A DNA stretch of 64,000 bases, taken from contig ML058526.1 in NCBI GenBank assembly GCA_003013855.2, positions 4,030,001 to 4,094,000 of the forward strand, in the 5' to 3' direction. This document shows positions 32,954-45,964 of the stretch, one piece after another; the first letter of the stretch is position 1; each line of letters starts with the position of its first letter. The notes beneath the pieces were generated by a model, which ran no database searches, was not told the origin of the DNA, and saw only the letters and a program-made list of their open reading frames with translations. The DNA comes from Liriodendron chinense. Its lineage: Eukaryota; Streptophyta; Magnoliopsida; Magnoliales; Magnoliaceae. A program made the translations under genes and the position numbers.

Positions 32954-34463
32954 TGTAGACACCCCACATTCGGCTACACTGTTGGTAGAGATAGCTGGTT
33001 GAATGGAGGACCATACCCCTAAATCCCAAGTCCAAACTCAGCCAAACTCACCCTTGTAAGCCCCATTCCATAGCCCAGATCAAGCCTGAACCCAGTCAAC
33101 CCAGTCTTAAACATCAGCCTGAAAAACCCACCAGAAAAAAGCCAGTCAAAAAATCCTAAAAAGGTCAAATTCACTGAGTCAACTCGCTGAGTCAACCCGC
33201 TGAGTTAACCCGGCGAGTCAACCCGTCGAGTCAAAACACCGAGTCAACCCGTCGAGTCAAACCACCGAGTCGACTCACTGAGTCAACTCACTGAGTCGAC
33301 CAACGAGTCCAACAGCAGCCCCGAGGGAGCGACCGTACTCGCTGGAAACCGAGGAGAGGCCGTACGGGCGGCCCATAGCAGGCCGCCCGAAAAAAATTAC
33401 GAGAGTGCCACTCTCCGCTGCTATAAATACCCCCCTCCTCTTCTCATTTCAACAATCCACTTCCCTCTCTTCAGCCCGAGTGCGATTCGAATCCTCTTTA
33501 GCCCATTCCTCCACCAAGGAGAGCCCGAGTGAGGAGAGTCTAGCCCTGGTCCAGCCCAGCCTGACCACTGGTCCAAGCCTCCCAAGCCATCCAAGTCTTG
33601 ATCCATCCACTCGAAGCCAATCCTTGCGACACCTCCATCCACCCGGCTACTCTTTTCCAGCATCATCTCATTTGCATCTAGCATAAGTGCAACATTTACT
33701 TTTCTTCCAACCCCCCTGCTTCACTGCAAGCACCTTGATTCGTCAAGTACACTGCATATGTCTTAAATTAAGCACCTTGTCAGTTCGAGCGTATGCTCTG
33801 GGCTTGCCCGTTGTTGGAACCTGCCCATCAGAAACTCTTACTGTTCAGACCTGCATTCATGCTTCACCATAAAGCACCTTGATTATTCAAACACACTACA
33901 TACGTCTTACATTAAGCACCTGTCAGTTCGAGTGTACGCTCTGGGCTTGCCCGTTGTTGGAACCTGCCCATCAGAAACTCTTACTGTTCAGACCCGCATT
34001 CATGCATCATGTCATCCATGAGAATATACGAGGATTAAACTAGACTTTCAAGTATTCGATCGATTCTGTGAAGTAGAGACCGTACTTCGGTACGGGCAGT
34101 GTGTGGGGTGCTTAACCTCTTCCCACCCTGTAACCGTGATCCCTTACCTTGAATCTCTGGCCGCAGATCAACAGGAGTCATTTTAGAGGAAGGAATCTTC
34201 GAATTCCCTTCTCTAATGTTTCTACAGGGTCTAGCCGACTGTAGATTCGAAGTAATTGGCTAGTGGCGACTCTGGTCTTATATAAACTCATTTAAACATA
34301 TCCAGCTTAACACGACAACCAAACAAAGCCCTCGAGAACGAGGCAAGCCAGTGGCACAAACGGCGATTTCGCACTCACGCATCCTCATCTCCTTCTTTTC
34401 GAAAGGAAAGGGGAAGGGAGAAGAACGTCGTGTGGGAGCGCGGAAAATCGGCGAGGGTCCACA
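32954..34463 (+). repeat. 3' LTR of the Tat element
   Basis: 1510 bp, collinear with 10400-11938. It has two fewer units in the GAGTCAACCCG array (33175-33310). Nearly all substitutions seen are transitions. It ends GGGTCCACA and is followed by CTCAC, the target duplication. Confidence 0.95.
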
Positions 34464-35105
34464 CTCACATATCTTTGCTTCATTAATGAAAGAAGTTTAA
34501 TGGGCCTTCTTTCTAGAAGTCTTCTCTACAACTACATCCTCATCTCTAGTGCGTAACGAACTATGTCCATAGGGGTTGGGTTGTCGTTGGAGGCCTTTTC
34601 TTTGCTAGTTTCATTGAAGGGTTGGGCTCTCCAATGGGTGGGTTGTCTTGGTCTTGGGAGGGGAACAACAAGTGGCTGAGTCAGGGTAAATTTATTTGAC
34701 CCGAGTTATTACTCGTTGTAAGCATCACATTATCATTGCATTCCACACATGCACTCACATCATTAGTACGTAAGAACTAATTCAAATCCCTTATATTTAG
34801 TTTAGTCACACGAAGTAGAGACCATACATTTGTACGGGCAGAGAGGGTGCCTAGCACCTTCCCTCTTTGTAACCATGATCCCTTACCTAGAATTTTCGGT
34901 CGCATATTAATGAGTCATTTTAGGACAAGGAATCCTTCGATTCCTTCTCTTAAGGTTTAAATAAGGTCTAGCCAATTATAGAAATTTAAGTATCTGGCTA
35001 GTGGCGACTCCGATCAAATATAATACCCCTACGCCTCAAATAAACCAGGGGTTGTGGGGCCCCAGATGAATCCCGTCATGGTGTACGTCCTACACCAAGG
35101 TCGTT
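34464..35105 (+). mobile_element. Old Tat-clade LTR, right half
   Basis: Continues the LTR at 9338-10399. It shares with the young LTR, in order, GAAGTAGAGACC, GTACGGGCAG, TAACC(G/A)TGATCCCTTACC, GAGTCATTTTAG, GGTCTAGCC and GGCTAGTGGCGACTC. Similarity becomes hard to follow after ~35000, so the exact end is not fixed. Confidence 0.7.
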
Positions 35106-35633
35106 GCCCAATCTGACCACCGAAAATGGCAATGGGCCTTGGTGGGCCAAATAAAAATGAGGCATATTCAAATTTCAATAGTTTTTTTTTTTTTTTTTTT
35201 GTTGGGGGGGGGGGGGGGGGGGGGAATGGGCCACATGCCCTTGTGGGTCAATCCAAAATGCAATATATCCTAGTCTTAAGTGGAGCAACCTATGTCCATC
35301 AAGTTCTCCCACGCCGTGGGGCCCACTAAGGAGTCCCACCTTGATGTATTTGCTTTATCCATACTGTCCATTCCCGTGACAGGTTATTTTAGGGTGTGGG
35401 GCACATTTTTAAGTGGACCATACCTAGGAAACAATGGTGATCGAATGCCTACCTTAAAAAATTTCTAGGTGCACTGTAATGTTTAATTGTGATCTGACCC
35501 TTTCGTGAGGCTCGTTATGGACCCCACCAGGCTGTATGTGTGTTCTATCCGAGTTGTCCAATGTGGACCCCACCTTATGTATGTGTCCTATCCTCGCTAC
35601 CTAGTGGGTGGGCCTGTTGTGGAGCCTGCCTTG
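35106..35633. other. Intergenic DNA with T and G homopolymers
   Basis: About 19 T at 35182-35200 and 21 G at 35204-35224, which are prone to assembly error. Phrases such as GTGGGGCCCACTAAGGAG and CACCTTGATGTATTTGC are of a dispersed repeat type also seen elsewhere in the window. Confidence 0.6.
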
Positions 35634-35638
35634 ATGCA

Positions 35639-37222
35639 TGTGTTATTGATGTAGAACGGGTCGCTGATTATTTCATGGCTCAGATGGACAAAAGAAGACC
35701 GGTCAGGGTCGAAAGTGATCCAGACCATCATGACCGTAAACTGGTCATATCTCGCAATTCAGAATAAGTTTCTGGACATATAATATATGATTTTGGGGTA
35801 GCTCGAGCTACTTTAGCCAACCAACCCCACTACGCTGGGTTGCCCATGCCGAAATCGTGAGATTCGACCGTATCGACGGTCATTAGGCTAGTTTATTTTT
35901 AGTTTTACTATTTATAGTAAGTTTTAATTCGATCATAACTTTTGATATGTAGGGTTTTAGAGTTAGTGCCCAACATGAAAAGGGTATTAGAATATTTAAT
36001 AGAACAACATGGTTGGGCCCATTTGATAATTTTCTATTTTTGGCCGAAAACCAAGAGTTCTAGTAGGATTGAGCGACTTCTATAAATAGTAAGTTTACTA
36101 TTTATAGTAAGTTGTGTTTTCTAGGAGTTTGAGTTTGAGTTGGAGTCTGGTACTTTAGCTAGGGTTTAGTTTCCTATTTATTTGCATTGTAATTCCAGTT
36201 CTAGTCATTCAATCTATCAAAAAAATAATTATTCGAAATTAATTTCCTCTTTTTATTCTTTTATTTCTTCTCATGGATTCGAGAGACAATCGGTTAGGGA
36301 GACAGTGATCGACCAGTGGTCCTTAAGCCCTGTTGTACCAGTAAGATTCTCTAACGCTGAGACCGAGTGGACACATGAATACACAAGTATTGAATAACAG
36401 TAGGCCGCGTCTCCCCCTGTTGCATGGTTAGTTGGAATTAGGTAAGGTCTAACATGCTCGAAGTGTGTGGTGGTGATTGAGACTAAGTTTGACCAGTTTG
36501 GAAATGGGTCTGCTGCTGACGAGCTGGGTAGGCATTATCATAACACTTACGATGTGAGTAGTGAGGTCTCTTATGCTTACATGTTCACCCTATATAGTTT
36601 GATGCTTGTGTACTAGACCCCGGTGATGTTCTAGCTGGGAAATTGTTATAATATGTGGATTAGATGAGAATTGGCATGTTTGTGTTACATCTATAGCATA
36701 TAGCACTTGCCCTTATAAGCCCATTCATATAACCTTGGTATGGTAAATAGCATTTATAGACTTAGTAGTGTAGCCCTATATCATTTTTGCTTACTCTGAT
36801 ATCTGTATAAATGTCATATGCATTGCACAAGTGCACACGCACTCCACTGGGCTTCATATATAAGCTCATGGTTATTTGTTTATATTTTAAGGTGCAGTAG
36901 GGTATACCAATATTGAGGCCGGAGCGCATACCTGACCCTTTTGATGTTTCACTATACTTTGTATTTCCCTTTACAAGCATTGTACAAATTAGTTATATAG
37001 TGGACATGTGATGATATTATGGTCTTCGTATACTTGTGGATATGCTCCTTTATAAAAAAAATAAAAATAAAAATCACCCTAAAAATCCTCCTTATGAGAT
37101 CCTACTCTTAGAACTTGGCGAATGGGAGCTAGGAGTCAAAATCGAAGTACTATGAAGGCTGTCACCACCAGATTTAGAGCTTAAAAATTCTCTAAGCACG
37201 TTCACCGAGTTTGGGTGTGACA
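35639..37222 (+). mobile_element. Solo LTR with perfect 5-bp target duplication ATGCA
   Basis: 1584 bp, beginning TGTGTTATTGATG and ending GAGTTTGGGTGTGACA, a usual end for plant Ty3 LTRs. ATGCA at 35634-35638 and 37223-37227 flanks it. It carries TATAAATAGTAAGTTTACTATTTATAG near 36080-36110. A truncated copy in opposite orientation lies at 6480-7003. No primer site or internal region follows. Confidence 0.8.
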
Positions 37223-37227
37223 ATGCA

Positions 37228-38230
37228 GCCCACCCGAGTTTGAATCAAACTAAAATTCAGGATCAAAGGAGAAAAAGAGGGGCGCACATGATGGATACAT
37301 GTGATTAAAACATTACTATGGGCCTCACAAATCAATTTGTCCATTAAACTTGGCTTAAAGCTTTTTGTATTGAATCTTACCTCATTATAAAATGGGTAAA
37401 GGTATTATGAGCTCTGTGGGCCCCATTGTGATCTATGTTAGATATCCACCCATCAATCAGATACACCATTCTTTGGTTGGTAACGGCCCTAAAAATCAGG
37501 CCAATCCATGACTTAGGTGGGCCACACCACAGGTAATAGGTGGGAGTGGATGCCCACTCATTGAAAGCTTCATGATCATTTATAGGACCCATTGAGATGT
37601 GATTCAGACATCTAGCCTATTCATTACGTGTGTCCCACTCAGATGAGGCATCACACCAAGTTTTAACCATATTCAAAACACAGATGCCCCCACCTAGTAC
37701 TTCCAGATGTTTTGGGCATGATTTTACGCGATTTCAGATGGTATGGCCCTCTCGAGTTCGGCTGATTTTTGGCATATCCCGTAACCTAGATGGGACCTGC
37801 CCAATGCATGGTCTGGATTTTCATCACATATCACGATGGGGTCCACCGAGCTAGCCATGTAATATCAGCACATGTCAAGTCCTTACCTACCTTTATCAGG
37901 CAACATTAATTTCAAAGCTACATTAATGCCTAACCATAATTATTTTCTCTCTAACAAGTCAATCAATATTAAAATATCAATAATGAAACTTAGTGCTTGT
38001 ATTAACACAACAATCTATATCATTCAATATTTAATAGAATTTGGTGTGATACATGTGTTGAACATGTCTAATGATGCAATAAGTTTTTTTTTCCTATAAA
38101 TACACATGCTAATGATGTTCTAGGGTAAAAGAGGAATCATCAATCCTACAACATTAGGGGAGAGGATTAGGTAACACCTTAATGGGTTTTACCCTTAACG
38201 TGGGGCCCACCTTAATCATTTGTTGCATAT
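37228..38230. other. Gene-free intergenic DNA
   Basis: No supported coding or RNA feature. Contains GTGGGCCACACC-type repeat phrases common in the intergenic parts of this window. Confidence 0.5.
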
Positions 38231-39203
38231 TGATGCGGACATCAGGCCCTTTAGGGTTTATCAGCGTAGGAGGCGAGTGACACCTATATCTTTATGACTC
38301 AATGATGAGGAGCCTGGATCGTTCGTGATGACTTAAGGAGCATTGAAGACCTTACACATGTAGTTTGAAACATTTGAGAAGACCCCACCTTGGGAAGACA
38401 TGTGTAAGTTGCATGGAGGAGAAAATCGGATCATTGGATCGCGATGATGATGTGATCGGACCGTTGGTTCGTCATGGCCTACTTTCATCACACCATCATC
38501 GAAGCCCATCAGGCATCTTAGATTTGAGTTTATTTTATGTACTTTTACTTATTTGAGTTTTGGGTTAGTGTGCGCACGTTTGTTTATGCAAATGTCTTCT
38601 TTTTTTTTAAAATTTTGTTAGTAGGGTATTTTGGTAATTATGTTAATCCTGAATTTTATAACGGTGTTGCCCTAAACCTTTTTCATTATGCTATTAATTA
38701 TTGATTAAAAAAAGCTTGGTGGCTCCTCTTCCTCCTCTCCTTCTCTCTGTGGATCTTCATCTTCTTCCCCAATCTTCTTCTTCTTTCTTCTTCCCTCCTT
38801 CCAACTTTCTTCTAAGGTAATTCATTTTCTTCCCTCTTTCTTCTAAACTTATTTTCTCCCATTATCCACAACCCTAAAATATGAGAAATGATCCCTAAAC
38901 CCGTTTCTCTCAGATTTTCATTCCCTAATCTGAAAAATCCTTCGATCTTTCGGACTACTGAATTCCATTGCATGTTTAGATCATAACCATGCAAGATTAG
39001 GAGGTTTCATCCCTCGCCAGATCCAATCCACGCAATACTTGAAATCCATTCTTCGTGGCTATGATGATGGCCCCTTTTGTTGCTTGTTTTCCTTTTATTT
39101 TTCTTGCTTATGATGGTAGTTGTTGAATGTTTAATTTAGATTGCTTGATTTATTCTGTTGAATTTTGTGTCCCATACATGTATCATAATTAGGCCGTCCT
39201 ACA
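38231..39203 (+). repeat. LTR A of a chromovirus-like element
   Basis: 973 bp, TGATGCGGACATC...CCGTCCTACA. It is followed eight bases later by TGGTATCAGAGCTT (39212-39225), an initiator-tRNA-Met primer site. It is collinear with LTR B at 45965-46920, with a few percent divergence. Confidence 0.85.
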
Positions 39204-39652
39204 TCAAATTTTGGTATCAGAGCTTAGGGTTTGCATGGTTGTGTTTATATTGAGTTAACAAGTTAGGGTTTCACTTTAGGTCAGTTTTAGAAATTTTTTA
39301 GATTTAAAAAGTTTCCAAAAAATAAAAACTTTCCATTTTTAGAAAGTTTTCAGATTTGAAATTTTTCCAAATTTAGGTCGTAGTGTCCAGATTTAGTGTC
39401 TAAGTCTGATTTTTGAAATTTGCTATTTTAAAAAAAATCATTTTTGGAAAGTTTTCAAATTTAGAAAATTTTGGTTTGGTGAATCTAGGGTTAGGAAGTT
39501 TGTTAGTTCATGCATCATTATAGGATTAGATTCATATCATTTACATTGTGAGTCATCCAATCCATAGAGTTGAGTTTAGGAAGAACCTAAGACAAGTCCT
39601 TCATTGTGTGCCCATTCGTTCTGGTTATGATTTTGGATTACACATCACCACC

Positions 39653-41323
39653 ATGAATCGGGATCAGATTTTAAAGGCTTTGGCCGCCATATCCCAATGT
39701 CTGGATAACATTAACAACCAGTCTAGAAAATCCTTTCAGAATCTCATCAACAAATTAGAGGCATTCAACCAGGCTAGCCCCGGCTATAAAAAACATGATC
39801 AACATCATACCTTAGTGAACGGCAAGTTGGAAGGGTCCAAACATGATGTTTATGAAGTGGAAGAGTACGTGCCTGACGTCAGTAGTGATGAAATGGAAGA
39901 AATTGAGGCATCGCTCATCATTGTTGGTGATGACGAAGTGTGTGCTAGTAATGAAAAGGTTGAAGAAATTGAGACCGCACCACTTCCAGATGTCATATGT
40001 GACTTAAGTGATGTAGAGTTCCAATCTAAGTCTCTTACCATAATACACACAAATGAATTTGAAAAGGAGACTAGTGAGGATATGATGGTAGACACATGCA
40101 TGACTTGTGATATCTCACCAGATGATTTATGGGATAAATTTTCACCCAAATGGGACATTCAGCACACAATCTATCTTGTCCTTGGGTCGGTCCTGTCAAG
40201 CTTTCCTCCATACCAGGTGAACCTCGCAGAAAATATAGAAATGCAGCGTCAATTTGATAAGCTTCTCGGGGAAGAATTCAATAAGGAAAGTTTGAGTTGG
40301 AGTTTTGTTTTGTGTGCTAAGCCTGCCCTTTTCACCATAAAAAATAATGGCATATGGTGCACATGTGGGCATATCTAGCCATCCACAAAGCTTCAGTCAA
40401 GTGTCACGCCACCTTGCGACGTATTCACTTCATGGTAAATATGATGGTCAGAGCCCTTATCCCGCATCTTGATGATATTTTGGACATAATGGCTGATGCC
40501 AAGATTTGCTCAAGACTTGATATCAATAGTGTGTGTTTTCAAGCGTTGGGATACCTGGACATCATCCTTATTTATAACACTTATAATGAGAAATTATGTG
40601 TCACCCATGGGAAGTGTCATTTTGTTACAGTTTTTCAAGTTTTAGATCATAGGGTTGTTTATTTCCATAGGATTGTTTATTTCGAGTCCGTTGTTTTTTC
40701 AAAGCGTCATTTAGTTTTACCCATGTTTGTCACCCAAAGGTCTTCAGAGTTAGCCGATGCGTTTGCACGACACATTCATGAATTGCATACATATATTAGA
40801 CAGCGGATAAATAAGAGCAACTATAGTTATAAACGTTTAGCTGACTTGCATCATAAGTTACAAGAAATTTATGAAGGAGATTATGTAATGGTGAGAATAA
40901 GGCCAGAGCGGTTTCCACAAGGTAGCGCTAAGAAATTACACGCTCGCAATGCTGGACCATTCAAAAGCTTGTGAAGAGTTGGGTCCAATGTGTATAAGAT
41001 AGACCTTTCACCTGAAATGGGCATTAATCTAACGTTTAATGTGGAAGATCTAGTCCATTCCCCTAATCCTACCATTGATACCTCTTCTATTTCATGGCCA
41101 TATTCTGAGTTTGCTTCTCAACCCATTCCACCACTTCCCCCACTGATTGATCGAAAGGCAGAAATTGAAGGGATTGTGGATGAAAAAAGTATCCACGAGA
41201 GATGGAGGCTTCTAGAGATATCTTGTAAAATGGAAGAACGAGCCACCGCCCGATTCTACATGGTTGATAGAAGCGGAATTGCAAAGACTTGGTCCAGATT
41301 TGTTAGAGATGAACCAGACCTTT
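39653..41323 (+). pseudogene. Internally deleted gag-pol remnant, unit A
   Basis: Starts at MNRDQILKALAAISQCLDN. The frame to 40378 joins an acidic segment to the N-terminal part of a Ty3 RT (WDIQHTIYLVLGSVL, PALFTIKNNG). The next frame (to 40974) holds short RT pieces (HLDDILDIMADAKICSRLDI, DIILIYNTYNE) and then directly the C-terminal integrase region (HIHELHTYIRQRINKSN, VMVRIRPERFPQGSAKKLHA). From 40990 comes the MGI...FNVEDLVHSP phrase and a weak chromodomain remnant. Most of RT, RNase H and the integrase core are absent. It is a nonautonomous derivative of a chromovirus-type element. Confidence 0.75.
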
Positions 41324-44300
41324 TGTCACGCCCCCAAATTCATGACCATGGTTACGCTTAACCCTAGCCTCGAGTTCAGGGCCGTGACTCAAGTTAAAGG
41401 AAAATTTTAACATTCATATCATGATCACATTCACTCGCATAACTAAAATAACTAATTTATTTAAATCTCATTATAAAAGACATCCATCATTATTAAATTG
41501 TCATCATTCATTACCATTCAAACATAAACAATTCATGAACATCAGACATTTTCACATAAAAATTTAGAATATAAGAAAATCAAATGATCTGTGCTATTTA
41601 ACTTCATCAGCCAACTCTTAAGCATCTCCGTCTACTCTTTAGTTTGCGATTTTTTCATTAATTAAATCCATAAGTACAAAGCTCAGTGTAAATGGTTCTA
41701 TATACAAGGCAATAAATAAAATAATTTGACAAAAGTAAGGAGAATCATGGAAAAGCATTCTAAAAATTAGTAAGAAATAATTATGAATTCTCAAGAATAA
41801 TTTATCATAATGGCAGAATTAAATGACCAAAATACTTGGTACACTTAGCTTCACTCTTTGCTCAATATGAGTCATCACTCAACATTATTTCACTCAGCAA
41901 AAGCCAATACTTGACTTAAATATCACTCAAAATAGCCAACACAAGGCTCAAATCATATCACTCAGCATTTAGACAACACAAGGCTTAAATCGTATCACTC
42001 AGCATATCCAACACTCATCAGTATTCATACCTCACTATCACTTCATAAAAATCAATTCTCACCATTCACTCTTCCAATCCTCACCAGATACTTGTGCAAA
42101 ATCTTTAATTTCACAATTTCTAACAAAATCGATTTGTTCAAAGTACAAAATAGGTTATAGCACAACTATTTCTCAAATAGAAGAACGATTCTTAAGAATT
42201 TCCAAGTAAGACATTATTTCTAAGTAAAGAGACTTTCTATAAATAGGGTGACCAAACTTTCCAAACAAGGCCACATCTCCAAATAAGGAAACCTTCTATA
42301 AAAGATTTTCTGACTGAGGTATCATTTCTTAATTGAAGGAAACATTTTATGGAGGTACAATATCAACATACTTTCCAAAATATAAGATATGTAACAAAAC
42401 TTTCCAAATAAAATATTATTTCCCAACTAAAGGACTTTCCAATATAGGCATCACAAAACCTTATCCAATATGAAGTACTGTGTACAATAATACAAGTTTA
42501 ACTTTCCAAATATAAATCATAAATAGATAAATCATAGTAGAAATAGTTCATCTTGGAATTAGAACCACTTACCAAAACATTACCATAAGCATACAGAGTA
42601 GTCCATTGGCTTCTAACTTGTTTGAGTCTTTTCCTTACCCTTCATTCTAAATAAGAAACCTTCCAAAAATAACTTTTCTATTAGAGAATTTTCCTTAATG
42701 TTAACACTTAAATATTTTTCTTATGCCAAAGCAACTTAGCACAAGTCTATAATGGTATTAGCTATACTTAGCTTTTAATTCGATCATCCTTAGTCCTTAA
42801 GGTCCAATTTTCAAAACCCTAGACTCACAAGTTATTCAACATCACCTTAAATTAAACAAATGATACATGCAATCCTTCTCGTCTTTACACTTATCAACCC
42901 TTTGTCCAAATACAATTGTGATTATTAGGTGTACTAGTGGCCCGCCTTACCCTTAGGCCCAATATGGTTCATATGCAATTATATTGGGTTTGGTATAGGC
43001 CCAACTTGTCCAACTTTATTTTCAAATGTCTCTATTAACATGGGCCCACCTTAGTGTTCCAAAATCACAATCCATTTTCATTATTATAATCCAAAATCAA
43101 ATAGCATAACTTTTAGAGATCCAACTAAAGCATATTAGAGACTTTTGTTCATCAAATAAGTCAAACTTTTCTTTTATCATTATTTAGATGATAGCAGTTT
43201 CCATACGAGCCCACCGGGCCTCTTAAACGCATTTTCTAAGATAGGCCTGTTGTGGCCCAAAACACATCTTTCTATGGTAACTCATGAGCTTAAATTAGGC
43301 CCATTAGATGGTAACATGGGATTACCTTTCTAACCTATTTTGGATCACAAATTACCAAAGATGCCCACAGAATAAGGCCTGCTACAAAGTTCCAACAAAT
43401 CATAGAGAAAATAATGTGGCAACATATAGCTACTTAAAGTCCTAAAAATATCAATTTGCGACACCATGACTTCTTAGTTTAAGACTTAATTTCTAGAGTG
43501 ATTCTTAGGACAAAAAATGGATCCCACATCAATCCATGCAACGGTTCTTATGATATTTCTCTTTTTGGTCAAAGCTACAAATATTGGGTCGTGGGCCATA
43601 CTTTCACTTTTGTCAATATAGTGATTTATTTCATTTCTTGATCCACTATTCCGTGGTCCAGTAGCTGATCATTATTTTAGGTGGATCATTTTCACAGCTA
43701 GAGGTGTCCCCATTGTTGTCCAAATACAATTAATTTATTAACTCCACAAAATCTATAACTTAGCCTGTAGTATGTCTAACATGTAAAATGACATAACAAT
43801 ACATACATAATACTTCATAGGGATTTAAAAGACACATTTTTCCATTCTTTATCAAATTATAACAAAGAAATCAAATTGTCTTAGATGCATCACGCATATG
43901 AGACCCAAAATCTATTATAATTCATCTTAAAATTGGTCCAAACATGGACCTCTAAGTGACACACAAACGCTGGCCAACTTTGGGCAACGTAACGTCCATT
44001 CACGGTTCATTTTGTCGCCATGATAATCATGTTTATATGATGTTAGAGTGGGTCTCATGTGTGCTCCAAAATCCAAATGTTTCTTGAATGCGAAAGTTAT
44101 GATTTACACATAACTACCTATAGATTCAATCCACCAAAACTGAAAATTCGAGATGCTAAATTCTAGAGACTATGATAACATTTTGGTATGTCTCACATTA
44201 CGCTAAACTCATGTCCAAGATAGCTCTCATAGTACATCCAACCAGCACCCAACATGAATCCAAATCCAGGCCAAAATCTGCCCTAAAGTGTGACCGTCCA

Positions 44301-45311
44301 TAGGACGTCCACACGTTTCTTACCATGGGCAGCATGGAATCCCTTCTTCAGCCCATTCAACCATCATTTCAAAGGTTAAATTGCTGAGGATAATGGGTCC
44401 CATGGCCAGCCCATTACAATCCATAGGTTTATAAATTTACATTGATAATGTGTTCATTCAAGCACCTCGATAATGCATACCCAAAATCATTGTAGAACTC
44501 TTATTATAATTGGATCAAAACCTTCAAATCATGCTTATGGTGGGCCCCACGATACTTCCAAAAATCACTTTCGACAAGGCTAGAGAGATCATGTTTTGTG
44601 TATTTCAAAACTAGTTATCTGGAGTGGCAAAAATTGTCCACTTGTGGGGACATCCCTGACTGTCCACATGCTCACATGCTGGCCTATATGGACAGTGTGG
44701 TCCCCACTCATTATACATTTTTGGATCCTACTTCTCTGTTAAAAGTCCCCAAAATAAGATCCCCAAGTTAGATCTTGTGCAGCCCACTACACAAGCACCA
44801 ATTTCGACAATCTTGATCATATCTAACCAAACAATGTATAGATCATGGCGTAGTTGTTTTCTTAGACCAATCTCATGTATTAATCAATTCCAATGGTTTA
44901 GATTAAGCTAAAAACATGTCAAAAACTCAATTCTATAGAGATTAACTTGTACATTAAATTCTTCCCAATGGTTGATCTTTTGGTATGATCATCTTCTATT
45001 GAACACTTCTAATGGTCCAGATCAACCATTTGTAGTAAGGATTTAGATTACTCACAGATCAACACCTAGATCTAATAGTAAACTAAAATAAAACAAAAGA
45101 AAGACGCAACTTACTTGATCTCTCTCCCTCTCTCTTCTCTCTCTTTTTCTCCCTTCTCTCTCTTCCACACGTTCCCACTTCCCTCTCTTTCTCTAGGCAT
45201 GAGATCTTATAAGATATCCATAGAGCAATCCACGCATGAGAGAGATGATTCATGCATGGATCGGGTGTTAGATTGGTAATGCCTACCCACCCTACCATAT
45301 GAAGCTCTCAA

Positions 45312-45373
<62 letters not shown>

Positions 45374-45922
45374 TATAGCTCTCAACGTCTCTCTCTCTCC
45401 CTCTAAATTTAGGGTTTAGATAAGGTTTGGTCATACATGGTAAGTATTGACTATTTTAGGAAACATTTGTGAAAAAAATACAATTTTCTTGAGAGATCAC
45501 TCGAACCAGACAATTACTCCCAAACCAAGCTCACCAACCATTCACCCAAATCATGTTTCTTATTAATAATTAACAAAATTATTTATTCAAGTAATAAGTA
45601 ATAAATGGAATGCTCACTTGCATTTTCTTTTGTTCTAAGTTAGCTCTTTCCATGACAATGCATGCAAGACAAGAGGATTATGTCATGTAATTAGTTTGAT
45701 CATGGAGTATTCTAAGATAAGAGGAATGATTCTATTATGCATTTTCAAAGTAACCTAACATAGATGGATAGGATGGTTCATATGATATATAAGTCTTAAG
45801 GTATTATCAACCAAGTGGTATTTAGAGAACACATGATTGGCACAAGTCTAAAAATAGCAGGTAACTATAAATGACAAGTTAAAGGAAAAAGAAAAAAATA
45901 CTCCTTTTTTTAGGATATTACA
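41324..45922 (-). mobile_element. Large solo LTR (4599 bp), Tekay/Del-like, inserted in unit A
   Basis: On the plus strand it begins TGTCACGCCCCC and ends GGATATTACA. The minus strand therefore runs TGTAATATCC...GGGGGCGTGACA, the usual termini of Del/Tekay LTRs. Flanks CCTTT (41319-41323) and GCTTT (45923-45927) form a target duplication with one mismatch. The surrounding coding remnant resumes on the other side. A (CT)n tract lies at ~45314-45368. No coding sequence. It is unusually long for an LTR. Confidence 0.75.
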
Positions 45923-45964
45923 GCTTTATCTCGCTGGAGTCGAGATCTTCTCAGACGAGGAGAA
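45923..45964 (+). promoter_or_regulatory. End of unit A internal region with polypurine tract
   Basis: After the solo LTR the internal region resumes with TTTATCTCGCTGGAGTCGAG and ends AGACGAGGAGAA directly before the TGATGCGG start of LTR B. Confidence 0.7.

Larger units (their letters stand above)
10400..34463 (+). mobile_element. Giant Tat-clade Ty3 retrotransposon (24,064 bp) with antisense cargo genes
   Basis: LTRs at 10400-11938 and 32954-34463 share TGTAGACACCCC...GGGTCCACA ends. The PBS is at 11942 and the polypurine tract just before 32954. Flanks are CTCGC (10395-10399) and CTCAC (34464-34468), a 5-bp target duplication with one mismatch. Pol order is PR-RT-RNaseH-second RNaseH-IN. 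The extra archaeal-type RNase H, the tRNA-Arg-like PBS and the very long region between IN and the 3' LTR place it in the Tat clade. Gag starts about 270 bp after the PBS, leaving no room for the upstream ORF1 of Ogre in the strict sense. The LTRs show roughly 15 substitutions, nearly all transitions, plus a few indels, so insertion was recent. Confidence 0.95.

Noticed and set aside
10400..34463. Endogenous pararetrovirus as source of the protease-RT
   Set aside because: There are LTRs, target duplication, a PBS, an integrase after RNase H and the second RNase H; no movement protein was seen.
39548..40378. Acidic 276-codon frame as a host gene
   Set aside because: It lies just after an LTR and primer site, and its end matches the N-terminal part of a Ty3 RT; it recurs in unit B.
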